DNA of 64,000 nucleotides from Streptomyces sp. R21 (GCF_041051975.1 NZ_CP163435.1:496001-560000); one strand, 5' to 3'; shown: positions 42,117-51,783, counted from the stretch's first letter. Notes: generated from the letters alone by a model not told the origin. A program made the numbers and translations.

Positions 42117-42656
42117 ATGTCCAAGGTTCTCCTTGTCATAGGTCACCCCGACCTGTCTCAGTCGAAGGCCAACAAGGCCTTGGTGGACGCCGTCCGCGAC
42201 CTGGCCCATGTCACCGTGCACGACCTCTACGCCGCCTACCCCGACTTCCAGATCGACGCCGACGCCGAGCAGGCCCTGCTGGCCGAACACGACGTGATCG
42301 TCTTCCAGCACCCGGTGTTCTGGTACAACACCACCCCTCTGTTCAAGCAATGGCAGGACAGGGTCTTTACCCTCGGCTGGGCCTTCACCATGGACGGCTC
42401 TTCCTCGCAGCTGGCCGGCAAGAAGGCCATCGTCGCCGTCACCGCCGGCGTCCCCGCCGACCACTACACCCCCGAAGGCTCGAACCAGGCCACCATCGAA
42501 ACGCTTCTCAGCAACTGGCACGCCACCCTGCGGCTGTGCCAGTTCGACATCCAGCCGATGGTCAAGCTGTACGGCACCGCCTTCGGCCTCGCCGACGAGG
42601 ACCTGGCCACCGCCGCCAAGCAGTACAACGAGCTGCTTGCCTCCTTCGCGGCCTGA
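42117..42656 (+). CDS. Flavodoxin-fold NAD(P)H oxidoreductase (KefF/MdaB-like)
   Basis: 179 residues of the Flavodoxin_2 family. The N-terminal LLVIGHPDLSQSKANKALV binds FMN phosphate. The HPVFWYNTTPLFKQWQDRVF motif and the GWAF segment are characteristic of quinone reductases and KefF ancillary proteins. It probably reduces quinones or electrophiles with two electrons. AAAGG lies upstream of the ATG. It ends the XRE-controlled redox operon, and its presence with an SDR and an AKR supports a carbonyl/quinone stress role (inference). Confidence 0.9.
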   Translation: MSKVLLVIGHPDLSQSKANKALVDAVRDLAHVTVHDLYAAYPDFQIDADAEQALLAEHDVIVFQHPVFWYNTTPLFKQWQDRVFTLGWAFTMDGSSSQLAGKKAIVAVTAGVPADHYTPEGSNQATIETLLSNWHATLRLCQFDIQPMVKLYGTAFGLADEDLATAAKQYNELLASFAA

Positions 42657-42861
42657 CCGCACCCTCACGACGACAGCCGCCCTCGCCGATCACGACGCAG
42701 CGGTGAGGGGTCTACGAGTCTCCGGCCGCTCTTCGCCGGATCAACGCCAAGCGTCCGGAGACCAGTATCGGCGGTGCCCGTGTCGTGAAACAGCGACCGC
42801 TCGTCGCCAAGCGCCGTCGGCTAGGTCCGGTCTTCGTATGAGACGGGCACCTCAGGGTCTG

Positions 42862-43165
42862 TCAGGCGCGCACGGGCAGAGGCAGGACGGCGGCGCCCTG
42901 GCGCAGGGCGCCGTTTTCGAGCGCGACCTGCCGGGTGGCCTCCTCGTACAGCTCCAGGGTGCGCCGCAGGTCGGTGTTCTCCTGCCGCAGCCGACGCAGG
43001 TTCGCCTCCGTGCGCCCGCTGGTCTTCTCGCCGGGCGCGGGCTGTGCGGGCGGCGGGATGCGGGACCGGAAGTGCTCGTCGTCGGGGGCGAGGCGGTCGC
43101 CGTCGGCGAGGATGTGGTCCAGGGCGGCGAGGTGGCCTGGCGATGGTTCAGGGAGCCGAAGAAGG
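42862..43165 (-). pseudogene. C-terminal relic of a coiled-coil accessory protein
   Basis: A minus-strand reading with coding character (SPGHLAALDHILADGDRLAP) ends in RLRQENTDLRRTLELYEEA, followed by TRQVALENGALRQGA. The tail resembles helical accessory proteins found beside integrases or transposases in actinobacteria. No start is visible and the upstream part is lost against the next gene. The call rests on pattern alone. Confidence 0.4.
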
Positions 43166-43211
43166 AAACAGGGCCGCACGGCCGCCGGCGCGGCACAGAT
43201 AATCTGCGCGG

Positions 43212-44141
43212 ATGAAGCGGATTCAGCGGGCCGCCGGCGCGGTCGTCGGCTCAGCGGTGGGTGACGCGCTGGGCGGCCCCTTCGAGTTCGGTCCCCAGGG
43301 AGCGTTCTCCGCGCGGTTTCCCGCGCCTGGTGTGGGCGGCGAGATGTGCGGAGGCGGTGGCTGGGACCCCGGTGAGGCCACGGACGACACGCAGATGGCC
43401 GTCCTGGTCGCGGAGTCGCTGCTGGAGCGGGGCGGACTGGATCTGCCGGACATCTTCGCCCGCTTCCAGCGGTGGGCAGCATCGGGCCCCAAGGACATCG
43501 GCCTGCAGACCGAAGACGTCCTGACCAACGGCATGCCCTGGGACCTCGCCGCCGCGATTCATTTCCAGGTCAACCAACGAGCAGCGGGAAACGGCTCCTT
43601 GATGCGGGCATCAACCTCCGCGGTCCACTTCGCGGCCTCCGGCCGAGAAGCCACCATGGACGCAGCCCGCCGCATCTCTGCCCTCACCCACGGTGACCGC
43701 GCGGCCTGGGAAGGAACCGCGATCTTCCACGAACTCATCCGTGTCACGTTCGAGGACACGGACCCCCTCACCGCGCTCCCGGACATCCTGACTCTTGTCC
43801 ACCCCGACCACCGGGGCCGCTACGCCACCGTCCTCGCGCCCGACTGGCACCCCGATCAGGCGACCGAGTTCAACGGCGCGGTCTGGCCCTGCCTGGGCTC
43901 CGCCGTCTGGGCCCTGCGCACCACCACCAGCTTCGAAGACGCGATACGCGCGGCGATCGACCTCGGCGGCGACACGGACACCGTCGCCGCGGTGACCGGC
44001 GGCCTCGCGGGGGCGTACCACGGGCTGGATGCCATCCCCGCCCGCTGGACCCAGCCGCTCCATGTCCCCCTCCCCGGCTTCGACGGACGGGTGCTGCACC
44101 TGGCGGATCTGCTCCACCTTGCACACCGCCTCGGAGGCTGA
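43212..44141 (+). CDS. ADP-ribosylglycohydrolase family protein
   Basis: 309 residues of the DraG/ARH fold. The metal-site motifs are present: GSAVGDALGGPFE, EATDDTQMA (binuclear metal ligands), GNGSLMR and GGDTDTVAAVTGGLAGA. These enzymes remove ADP-ribose from proteins or nucleic acids or hydrolyse O-acetyl-ADP-ribose. Homologues also occur as antitoxin-like immunity factors, but no ADP-ribosyltransferase gene is adjacent. The ATG start at 43212 lacks a strong ribosome site. It is convergent with the SDR gene across a terminator. Confidence 0.92.
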   Translation: MKRIQRAAGAVVGSAVGDALGGPFEFGPQGAFSARFPAPGVGGEMCGGGGWDPGEATDDTQMAVLVAESLLERGGLDLPDIFARFQRWAASGPKDIGLQTEDVLTNGMPWDLAAAIHFQVNQRAAGNGSLMRASTSAVHFAASGREATMDAARRISALTHGDRAAWEGTAIFHELIRVTFEDTDPLTALPDILTLVHPDHRGRYATVLAPDWHPDQATEFNGAVWPCLGSAVWALRTTTSFEDAIRAAIDLGGDTDTVAAVTGGLAGAYHGLDAIPARWTQPLHVPLPGFDGRVLHLADLLHLAHRLGG

Positions 44142-44174
44142 ACCGGGTCTTTCTCCGAGCGGCGACAGCGCATA

Positions 44175-44205
44175 GGGCCCCGCCGAACGCCACGTTCGGC
44201 GGGGC
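44175..44205. terminator. Bidirectional terminator
   Basis: A perfect 14-bp stem: GGCCCCGCCGAACG (44175-44188) pairs with 44192-44205 around a 3-base loop, followed on the plus strand by TTGATCTTTT. It lies between the convergent stops at 44141 and 44220 and should end both transcripts. Confidence 0.85.
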
Positions 44206-44219
44206 CTGTTGATCTTTTG

Positions 44220-45200
44220 TCAGCCGGCGAAGGCGTTGACGCCTGTCAGCTCCGCGGAGAGTGTCCAGAGGCGGGCGGCCTGCTCGGGGTCGACGGCGTA
44301 GTCGCAAACACCGGCGGTGGTCGCCGGCATGATGTCGGGGTCGAACGATTCGGCGATGTCGCTGTTCTCGCAGTAGACGCCGCCCATCCCGGCGAGCTTC
44401 GGGTTGGTCGCGGCCCAGGTGGCGGTCGCGGCGCCCTGCTCGGGGGCCTTGAAGTGGGAGGCGGTCAGGTTGCCCTCCTCGTCGATCCAGCCGGCCGCGA
44501 CCATCTCCTCGCGTGGCAGGTGGCGCTGCAGGGGCGTGAGGATCCCGCCGGGGTGAAGGGAGAACGCGCGGACGCCGGAGCCGGACTCCTGGGCGAGCGT
44601 GTCCAGGTGGAGGGCGAACAGGACGTTGGCGGTCTTGGACTGCCCGTACGCCTCCCACTTGTCGTAGCCGGTGGCGAATTGGATGTCGTCCCAGCGGATC
44701 GCGGAGCGGCGGTGCACGGAGGAGGAGACGGCGACGACGCGGGCGCCGTCGGCGGCGGCCTTCAGCAGCGGCCAGAGACGGTTCACCAGGGCGTAGTGGC
44801 CGAGGTGATTGGTGGCGAACTGGGCCTCCCAGCCGGGGCCGACGCGAGTCTCGGGGCAGGCCATCACGCCGGCGTTGCCGATGAACATGTCGATGGCCCG
44901 GCCGGTGGCGAGGAAGCGCTCGGCGAAGTCACGGACGCTGTCGAGGTCGCCGAGGTCAAGGGCGTCGACCTCGGCGTTCTCGATGCCGTCCAGCTCCTTG
45001 CGGGCGACGTCGGGGCGGCGCGCGGGGACGACGACATGGGCGCCCGCGGCGGTGAGCGCACGGGTGATCTCCAGCCCGAGCCCGGAGTAACCGCCGGTGA
45101 CGACGGCCAGCCGACCGGCCAGGTCGATCCCGCGCAGCACATCAGCCGCGGTGCTGCTGGCATCGAACCCGGAGCCGATGGCGTGCTGAGGAGTAGTCAT
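44220..45200 (-). CDS. SDR oxidoreductase (retinol dehydrogenase/WWOX-like group)
   Basis: 326 residues. The cofactor motif is TGGYSGLG (about 35-42), with GNAGVM, catalytic Ser in VVAVSSSVH, Tyr/Lys in AYGQSKTAN and the HPGGILTPLQRH segment typical of this group of actinobacterial SDRs. It starts at ATG 45200. Substrates of bacterial members are mostly unknown. It has no operon partner; upstream lies transposase debris. Confidence 0.9.
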   Translation of the reverse strand: MTTPQHAIGSGFDASSTAADVLRGIDLAGRLAVVTGGYSGLGLEITRALTAAGAHVVVPARRPDVARKELDGIENAEVDALDLGDLDSVRDFAERFLATGRAIDMFIGNAGVMACPETRVGPGWEAQFATNHLGHYALVNRLWPLLKAAADGARVVAVSSSVHRRSAIRWDDIQFATGYDKWEAYGQSKTANVLFALHLDTLAQESGSGVRAFSLHPGGILTPLQRHLPREEMVAAGWIDEEGNLTASHFKAPEQGAATATWAATNPKLAGMGGVYCENSDIAESFDPDIMPATTAGVCDYAVDPEQAARLWTLSAELTGVNAFAG

Positions 45201-45299
45201 GTCCGGGACGCTACGACTTGGAGGGCGCTCTAGGTCAAGTGACGCCGATGCGCCCCACCAGGGGTGCGAGTGCCGTCGTGCGGCGGGTAGTGCTGCGCG

Positions 45300-45474
45300 C
45301 GTCCAAGACGGGTCGCCCGGCCGGCCGCGACGGTGGTGGGCGACCTCGTGGGCCGCCCCGTCCCCGCCGACCGCGGTGACGATCAGCTCGTCGCCGTGGA
45401 AGCGGACCCAGACCCGGGTGCCGATCAGCTCGTGCGGGACCGAGGAGCGGACGGCCTCGACTGAGATCGTGTGA
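45300..45474 (-). pseudogene. IS21-type transposase (IstA) C-terminal fragment
   Basis: The minus strand reads PHELIGTRVWVRFHGDELIV, then TAVGGDGAAHEVAHHRRGRP, the C-terminal beta-barrel segment found at the end of IS21-family IstA transposases. Only about 55 residues remain, with no catalytic residues. Confidence 0.65.
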
Positions 45475-45509
45475 CTCCCAGTTGACCCGGCGTTGAAGTG
45501 CTCTCCCAG

Positions 45510-45690
45510 CTAAAGCAGAGGAGATTTCTGCCTACCTTGCGGTGGCGGACTTGACGCGGCGAGCGCGCCTGACGACTGCCCTCCCGGCAGCCGGGATGAG
45601 CGCGTGGCCCGTCCGGTACAGGTGCAGATGTTCCAGGCCGCGTTGTGGTCGGCGTTGCCCGCGCCCACGACCCGAAAGACCCCGCCCGGA
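45510..45690 (-). pseudogene. IS200/IS605-type tnpB C-terminal fragment
   Basis: The minus strand reads GNADHNAAWNICTCTGRATR, which matches the end of TnpB proteins after the zinc ribbon (Asn-Ala-Asp followed by N-A-A-x-N-I). The stem-like sequence just after it (45502-45523) resembles a right-end structure of these elements. It is unrelated in position to the other tnpB relic at 25.2-25.9 kb. Confidence 0.6.
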
Positions 45691-45801
45691 CGGCCACCCG
45701 GCGACTCGCGCTGCCTCGGACTGGAGAAGTCTCCCGAAACCGGCCGAAAAGGATCACCGGAGTTCACGCGGTGGATCGAGGGTGACTGCTCAGGTGCTTG
45801 A

Positions 45802-45910
45802 TTACGTGTGAGCGGGCGGCAGCCGGACGTTTCCAGCGAAGAGGTCGCGCAGGGCGGTAATGGGGTTGAGGCCGTGCTTGCGGGCTGTGAAGATGACCGC
45901 TGCGCTGGCA
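45802..45910 (-). pseudogene. Transposase C-terminal scrap (possibly IS66-like)
   Basis: The minus strand reads AAVIFTARKHGLNPITALRD, then LFAGNVRLPP and a stop at 45802. This is a C-terminal motif seen in IS66-like and related transposases; only about 35 residues remain. Confidence 0.45.
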
Positions 45911-46023
45911 ACGGTTCCCGGATGGTCGGGCCCCATATCCTGCGCGAAGTATGGACTGGAGGTTCCGGGCGGCGGCGGAGGCCCAACACCAATGATCACC
46001 GGAGTCACCAGGGAGCCCGCAGC

Positions 46024-47295
46024 ATGACCAGCACCACGGAGGCCCCTGGCGGGTCGGCTGCGGTCGACGATGCAGCACGAAGTGTCACGCGCCCGTTCTA
46101 CGTATACGCCGTGCTCGCCAACACCCTGTTCCAGCGCGGCGTATTCGTCCTCTTCCTTCAGCAGCGAGGCTTCTCCGCCGGGCAAGTGGCCCTGCTTCAG
46201 ACACTGCTCTACCTGGTCAGCGGACTTGCGGAGTTGCCGACGGGATTCATCGCCGACCGAATCGGCAGGCGTGCCAGCATCGTGATCGGCCAGATGCTGA
46301 TAGCTGGATGTCTGCTCGGCCAGGGGACGTTCTCCAACTACTGGGTGTTCCTGACGCTGTTCATCGGGCAGGGCGTGGGCATGGCGTGTGTATCCGGTTC
46401 GGACACCGCCCTGCTGTACGACCTGCTCGTGCGTCGTGGCGCAACGGCCGGCTACGTCAAGATCAAGTCCCGGTTCACCACGCTCGGGACGGTCACCTCG
46501 GGAGCCGCCATCGTCCTCGGCGGCCAACTGCAGCAGATCTCCTGGGGAGTCGTCTACGTCGGTTCGGCGGCGTGCCTCGTCCTGGCCGTGGTGGTGCTGA
46601 TGTCACGGGTGCCCGAGATCCGCGGCGCGGACGCGGTGGACGAGCAGGACGGAGCCGAGGAGGGGCACGGCGACGCCACAGCGTGGCGGGCGATGCTTCG
46701 GGTCGGCACGCCGGCGCTCGTGACGCTTGTCGTGGTGTCCGGATTGATGCATGCGACTTTGACGCCGTACATCATTTTTACGCAGAAGACCCTCTCCGAT
46801 CAGGGAGCGGGCACCGCATGGGTCAGCGTGGTCATATCGGCGGGATTCTTCGTTGGCGGGCTCACTCCATTGCTGTCGGACCGCGCGGATCGGCGCATCG
46901 GGTATCGGGTCATCGTCCCGGTGTCTCTCCTGACGCTCGCCGCGGCACTCGGCCTCAGCGGCCTCGGCCTTGTCTGGGTCACCATCGCCGCGTTCCTGGT
47001 CCTGGTCGGGATTCCCGAGATCACCGCCGTGATCGTGGACAACGTGTTCAACGAGGCCGTGCCGTCGCGCCACCGGGCGAGCCTGCTGTCGATGATCGCC
47101 TTCGTGGAGTCGGCGCTCATCGGCATCGGCTATCTCGTCCTGGGCGCGCTCATGGACGGGCTGGGCTCCAGTGTGGGCATGGCCACCTACGCCGCGGTCC
47201 CTCTGCTGGCATGTCTCCTGTGGCTCCCGGTGCTCTTCCGAGGAGCACGGGTGACCACCGAGATCGAGAAACCCGCCGACCAAAAGGCATCCTGA
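46024..47295 (+). CDS. MFS transporter
   Basis: 423 residues with about twelve transmembrane segments. The loop 2-3 signature of the major facilitator family is present (GFIADRIGRRASIVIG), and the second half has a matching LSDRADRRIGYRV loop. A charged central loop (residues about 205-225, acidic) separates the two six-helix halves. ATG 46024 follows AGGGAG at about 10 bp. The substrate is unknown; the architecture suits a drug or metabolite exporter. It is flanked by transposase relics and stands alone. Confidence 0.92.
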   Translation: MTSTTEAPGGSAAVDDAARSVTRPFYVYAVLANTLFQRGVFVLFLQQRGFSAGQVALLQTLLYLVSGLAELPTGFIADRIGRRASIVIGQMLIAGCLLGQGTFSNYWVFLTLFIGQGVGMACVSGSDTALLYDLLVRRGATAGYVKIKSRFTTLGTVTSGAAIVLGGQLQQISWGVVYVGSAACLVLAVVVLMSRVPEIRGADAVDEQDGAEEGHGDATAWRAMLRVGTPALVTLVVVSGLMHATLTPYIIFTQKTLSDQGAGTAWVSVVISAGFFVGGLTPLLSDRADRRIGYRVIVPVSLLTLAAALGLSGLGLVWVTIAAFLVLVGIPEITAVIVDNVFNEAVPSRHRASLLSMIAFVESALIGIGYLVLGALMDGLGSSVGMATYAAVPLLACLLWLPVLFRGARVTTEIEKPADQKAS

Positions 47296-47540
47296 AACAG
47301 ACCATCTCGAGCAACCCCCTGCCCGATGGCAGAGCGTTGCTCGTTGACATGTCGCTCCCAGTCGGCGACGGAGCAGACGCACGGGGAGCCCCTGGTAGGA
47401 CGGTTCTCACCACAAGATCGTCCGCTGAACAGAGGCTTCACGTTAGTCACCTTTGCTGCCACGCTCGATGTCCCGCGCTACATCGTGGTGCACCTCTCCC
47501 GGTTGCTCGCCGCGCATCGCCGGCGCCGCAACATGCCCTG

Positions 47541-47981
47541 TCACGCAGACGGCAGGGACATCTCGGACCTGCCCGCCGTCTCAGCCACCGCGCGATGCAG
47601 GGGCACTACGGACAGGAGGACGAACATGCCGAAGAGGGTGAGGGGCACCAGCACCAGCAACTTCGACGGATCATCGTGGAACCAGTGCCAGTTGCCCCAC
47701 CAGTTGCCGCACACATCCAGCACCATCACAGCGCCCGCCAGCCAGATTCCGTCTCGCCGTACGAGTCCCACCAGCACGATGACCAGCGGATCGAGGACCA
47801 CCAGGCTGACGAAGAACACCTGCAAGGGCACCTGAGGGAACATCGCATACGCGTGGACACCGTCCCGGGCCACATCAACAACGTGAGTGCGAGTCCCTAC
47901 GAGAAACCCGATCAAGTACACAGCGAGCGCCCACCTCGCCCACACCGGCTGTCTGCCCCACCGCTCCCACACGACCCCCAT
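47541..47981 (-). CDS. Small four-helix membrane protein of unknown function
   Basis: 146 residues from ATG 47981 with four hydrophobic segments (LAVYLIGFLVG; VPLQVFFVSLVVLDPLVIVL; GAVMVLDVCGNWWGNWHWF; LLVLVPLTLFGMFVLLSVVP). The NWWGNWHWFHDDP aromatic stretch after helix 3 is distinctive and suggests a conserved family, but I cannot name it. No neighbours give context; 47299-47540 holds no gene. Confidence 0.7.
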   Translation of the reverse strand: MGVVWERWGRQPVWARWALAVYLIGFLVGTRTHVVDVARDGVHAYAMFPQVPLQVFFVSLVVLDPLVIVLVGLVRRDGIWLAGAVMVLDVCGNWWGNWHWFHDDPSKLLVLVPLTLFGMFVLLSVVPLHRAVAETAGRSEMSLPSA

Positions 47982-48110
47982 CGTGTCAGCCTAGACGAGC
48001 ATCGACGAGGTCAAGCATCCGCGACCGGGCCACTCACACGTGCTCTTGCTCGTAATTTTCCCCACACGGTTCAACAACCAAATATGTGGTGGGCAGAGCG
48101 AATCTGCCGA

Positions 48111-48776
48111 AATCCAAAGAGCCTAATCAACGGCGACCTCTCGCTGCAGATCTGCGCCGGTAGGCAGGACACCGTGCTGCACGCGCTGCGCAACATCGCC
48201 CGGCACACCCACAGTGCCATGCAGATCAAGTGGCGCATCGACGGCTGCCAGAACGCCCCGCGCCGCACCGGCACCCAGCGCAACCTGCTCGGCTTCAAGG
48301 ACGGCATCGCCAACCCGACGTCACCTCGGCTCGCGAGACCAGCCGCCTGATCTGGGTCGGGGACCCCGACGGCGAGCCCGACTGGGCCAGGGGCGGCAGT
48401 TACCAGGTCATCCGCATCATCCGCATGCTGGTCGAGTTCTGGGACCGGGTCTCGCTCACCGAGCAGGAGAAGATGTTCGGCCGCCGCAAGGACACCGGCG
48501 CTCCGCTCGACGGCGCCAAGGAGACCGATATCCCGCACTACGCCAAGGACCCGCACGGCACGACGATCCCCATCGACGCCCACATACGCCTCGCCAACCC
48601 GCGCACCATCGCCACCGGCGCCTCCCGCATCCTGGCGCCGCGGCTACAACTACGACCGCGGGATCGACGAACCCCTCGTCGACTACATCTCACCTACCGG
48701 CGGCGGCTACTTCTGCGCCCTGCCCGGAGTCCGCGACAGCAAGGACTGGCTCGGCCGCGGGCTATTCGCGACCTGA
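48111..48776 (+). pseudogene. Dyp-type haem peroxidase, truncated and frameshifted
   Basis: Fragments of a Dyp/EfeB-type peroxidase run in three frames. First come [20 protein letters not shown] and [12 protein letters not shown], which includes the GxxDG motif. After a shift near 48330 come [20 protein letters not shown] and [20 protein letters not shown]. After a second shift near 48640 come [20 protein letters not shown] and [16 protein letters not shown]. The N-terminal third and the export signal are missing. The intact enzyme would have used haem to oxidise dyes or porphyrins. Confidence 0.85.
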
Positions 48777-48887
48777 ACCAGCGCAGCTGCCCCGCTCCCT
48801 TGCCAGACCCCGGCATCGCCCCACTACCGGCGGTCCTCCTGAACGTCCGGGCGATCGTGAGCCCTCCGCCGGAAGTCGGGCCCTTGC

Positions 48888-49225
48888 GGGTGGTCCGCCG
48901 CCGATGGTCCGCTCGCAGTCACGGCCTGCGCCGCGCACTCGGCACTGTCCACCATCCGATCACTGTCGGACGCGGCATTGGCGAGGCTCGCGCAGCACGC
49001 GGCCAGCAGCAGGCCATCCGCCACCAGGGGCAGGCTCCTGTGTGGGGGTGGCGGGGCCAGCAGGGCCCGCACCCGCTGCGGCACCTCCCCGCCGGGTGCC
49101 GCCAACGCGGCCGGACCGGACGCACCGGCGGATGCTGGCGCGGCGCGCCCAACTGCGTGCGCGACGATCGTGCGGTCGCCGACACGCTCCGCGGCCTCCT
49201 CGTCTGCCCGCCCCGGCCCTCCCCG
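48888..49225 (-). pseudogene. M56-type (BlaR1-like) peptidase C-terminal fragment
   Basis: The minus strand reads [20 protein letters not shown], then [20 protein letters not shown] and a final hydrophobic helix. This is the end of a membrane metallopeptidase of the M56 group common in Streptomyces, usually paired with a BlaI-type repressor. The zinc motif and upstream part are gone. Confidence 0.6.
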
Positions 49226-49344
49226 GTCCGCCTAGAGCGTCCTCGGCCACGGCCGCTGGTCGGCCGTCGGCGTCGAGCCGATCCGCGACTCGCGTGAGGC
49301 TCTGCGCGAGGCGTTCCCGACGCTGCCGGCCACCGAGCGGTCGT

Positions 49345-49670
49345 AATCCCGCCTGACCGGCTTCTGCTTCGACGTCGGATTCGTGGACTCCGCACTGCTC
49401 TTCGGCGCAGCGATCTCGTACCGTGCGTGCTACACCGCTTCACCTGGCTCAACGCCGTCGCCGCGTTCTGAGCCTCGTACCTCCGCACCCGCCCTCTCGG
49501 CGCCTCGCTGACCGACCGGCTCGGCATGGACGTGCCCTTCGGCATCGGTTTCACAACCACCGCGCCCTTCGCCGCAGCGGTGTGCGCCACGCTCGTCGGC
49601 TACCTCGGCTGGTCCGATCCGCGAGCCGACCGCTGCACTCCGGCGCTGGCACCGCCGGACTGCGCTGACG
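49345..49670 (+). pseudogene. Membrane-anchored COG4705-like protein fragment
   Basis: One frame reads GFCFDVGFVDSALLFGAAIS. After a shift near 49425 the next reads HRFTWLNAVAAF, a TGA where relatives have Trp, then ASYLRTRPLGASLTDRLGMD and AAAVCATLVGYLGW. The RTRPLGASLTD motif between helices is typical of uncharacterised membrane-anchored repeat proteins of this group. Frameshift and stop show decay. Confidence 0.55.
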
Positions 49671-51051
49671 CGGTGGGCAGGCTTACGGTGATGAGGGCCC
49701 CGCCTGACGGGTGGTTGGCGAGGCTCACCTGGCCGCCGTGGGCCGCGGCGATCGTCCCGACGATGGCGAGGCCGAGCCCGCCGGAACCCCCGTCAGGACT
49801 CGGGTTCTGCGGCGGCCCGGCGAGCATGTCGGGCGGGAAGCCCCGGCCATGGTCGTGCACGCACAAGTGCACGACGCCGTCCGCGTGTTCGGCGCCGAGG
49901 GTGATGCGGCCCGGTCCGGAGGGGCCGGAGTGTCGCAGGGCGTTGTCCAGGAGGTTGTGCAGGACTTGGCGCAGCCGTATCGGATCGAGGTTGGCGGTCG
50001 CTTCGCGGCTGTCGGCACATTCCACGGTGACCGTCGAGCCCTCGGCGGTGGCGCGGGCGCGGAACGCCTCGGCCGCGTCGGTGAGCAGCCGCGGCAGGGA
50101 CACCGGTTCGCGGCGCAGCGGGAGCCGGCCCTGTCGAGTGCGGGCAAGGACAAGGAGATCCTCGGCGAGCCCGACGAGGCGGTCGGTCTCGGCAGCGGCG
50201 GAGCGTATGGCGGCTTCGAGTTCGGTGCGGCCGCGCGGGCGAGCCGTGGCCAGTTCGAGCTGGGCCCGCAGCAGGGCCAGCGGAGTGCGCAGTTCGTGTC
50301 CTGCGGTGTCGATGAAGCGGTGCTCGCGTTCCAGCGCCTCTTGGAGGCGCGCGAGCATGGCGTTGAGGGTGCGCGCGAGACGGGCCAGTTCGTCCCCGGT
50401 CGGCGGGACGGTAAGGCGCCGTTCGAGCTCGGTCTCGGAGATCGCGGCGGCCTCCCGGCGGATGCGCTCGACCGGTCGCAGGGCCGCGCCAGCGAGCAGC
50501 CAGCCCGCGTACGAGGACGCCGCCAGGGCGAGCGGGCCGCCGATGAGCAGCAGGAGCAGCAGCCGGTCCAGCGCCTCCGCGCGGTCACCGAGCGGTGCAC
50601 CGACGACGAGAACTGCGGGCTGTGCGACCGTCCCCGGCAGGCGAACGGGCAGGGCGAGCAGCCGGGCGGGGTCGTCGATGCCCACGACATGACGGCTGAG
50701 GAAGACCGGCTTGGTGACGGTTCGTGTGGTGCCCGGCGGCAGCATGGGAGCGGCCGCGACGGCCGGGGTCGTCTCGACGACGTCGCCGTGCGGCGTGAGG
50801 ATCTGGCCGAACGACTCGTCGGGGTCGATGAGTCCGCGGCCCGCGTCCAGCGGGGCCCGTTCGCGCTGGGCCAGCGAGCTGACGGTAGCCGCGGCCCGTG
50901 CGCGTAGGTCGAGGTCGACTGCGCGGGTCAGCTCGGTACCCATCCGGGTGTAGAGGAAGGCGCCCAGCGCGGTCAGCACCACCGCCATCGCCAGACAGAA
51001 GGCGAGTGTGAGGCGGAGCCGGACGGGGAGCCTAGCTGACGGGCCGCGCAT
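49600..51051 (-). CDS. Sensor histidine kinase
   Basis: 483 residues. Two transmembrane segments (about 13-34 and 163-190) flank an extracytoplasmic sensor region. A HAMP linker (GAALRPVERIRREAA), the H box with H252 (GHELRTPLA), N box (LLDNALRHS), G1 (HDHGRGFP) and G2 (GGLGLAIVG) follow. It pairs with the response regulator encoded just upstream, with a 20-bp overlap, so the two are made together. The extracytoplasmic signal is unknown. Its C terminus overlaps a decayed gene fragment on the other strand. Confidence 0.95.
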   Translation of the reverse strand: MRGPSARLPVRLRLTLAFCLAMAVVLTALGAFLYTRMGTELTRAVDLDLRARAAATVSSLAQRERAPLDAGRGLIDPDESFGQILTPHGDVVETTPAVAAAPMLPPGTTRTVTKPVFLSRHVVGIDDPARLLALPVRLPGTVAQPAVLVVGAPLGDRAEALDRLLLLLLIGGPLALAASSYAGWLLAGAALRPVERIRREAAAISETELERRLTVPPTGDELARLARTLNAMLARLQEALEREHRFIDTAGHELRTPLALLRAQLELATARPRGRTELEAAIRSAAAETDRLVGLAEDLLVLARTRQGRLPLRREPVSLPRLLTDAAEAFRARATAEGSTVTVECADSREATANLDPIRLRQVLHNLLDNALRHSGPSGPGRITLGAEHADGVVHLCVHDHGRGFPPDMLAGPPQNPSPDGGSGGLGLAIVGTIAAAHGGQVSLANHPSGGALITVSLPTASAQSGGASAGVQRSARGSDQPR

Positions 51052-51739
51052 GATCCGCGTGCTCCCTGCGGTCGTCTCTCAGCCAGTAGCCGGCGCCCCG
51101 GGAGGTGCGCAGCGACTGTCGTCCGAAAGGACGGTCGATCTTCTGTCGGAGGTAGCCGACGTACACCTCCACGACGTTCGAGTCCGCGTCGAAGGTGAAG
51201 TCCCATACGTGCTCGATGAGTTCGGCCTTGGACAACACCTGGCCGGGCCGCCGCATCAGGCACTCCAGCAGCGCGAACTCCTTGGCCGTCAACGTGACCG
51301 GAGTTCCGTCGCGAGCCACGGAACGGGTCGCCGGATCGAGGGTGAGGTCGCCGACGGTGAGCACCGCGGGCCGTTCACGGGCGCCCCGGCGCATCAGCGC
51401 GCGCAACCGGGACAGCAGCTCGGCCAGCGCGAAGGGCTTGACGAGGTAGTCGTCCGCGCCCAGATCCAGTCCGCGCACCCGATCCTCGACGGCGTCCCGC
51501 GCGGTCAGCAGCAGGACGGGCGCCCACCGGCCGGCGGCACGGATCTCACGTAGCACGCCGAATCCGTCGGTGCCCGGCAGCATCACATCCAGGACGATCA
51601 CGTCGTAGTCGGTCTCCCCGGCGTACCAGAGGCCGTCCTCGCCGGTGGCGGCCACGTCGACGGCGAAGCCGTTCTCCGCCAGACAGCGCCGCAGCAGCTC
51701 CGCCATGGGCGCTTCGTCCTCGACCACGAGAATCCGCAT
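51032..51739 (-). CDS. OmpR-family response regulator
   Basis: 235 residues. The receiver domain has D51 as phosphoacceptor (IVLDVMLPG) and K101 (LVKPF). The C-terminal winged helix is of the Trans_reg_C type (LTAKEFALLECLMRRPGQVL, YVGYLRQKID, RGAGYWL). It is first in an operon with the kinase. A 14-bp perfect inverted repeat in the divergent region before it (51784-51797/51849-51862) may include its binding sites and would let it control both itself and the divergent lipoprotein gene (inference). Confidence 0.95.
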   Translation of the reverse strand: MRILVVEDEAPMAELLRRCLAENGFAVDVAATGEDGLWYAGETDYDVIVLDVMLPGTDGFGVLREIRAAGRWAPVLLLTARDAVEDRVRGLDLGADDYLVKPFALAELLSRLRALMRRGARERPAVLTVGDLTLDPATRSVARDGTPVTLTAKEFALLECLMRRPGQVLSKAELIEHVWDFTFDADSNVVEVYVGYLRQKIDRPFGRQSLRTSRGAGYWLRDDRREHADHARPVS

Positions 51740-51783
51740 GGCGCCTCCTCGCGCAGGCCCCGCTTGTGTCCAGCGTAGCGGGG

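Noticed and set aside
43212..44141. ADP-ribosylglycohydrolase as half of a toxin-immunity pair
   Set aside because: No ADP-ribosyltransferase or secretion-linked toxin gene lies next to it; the neighbours are a relic and an unrelated SDR.
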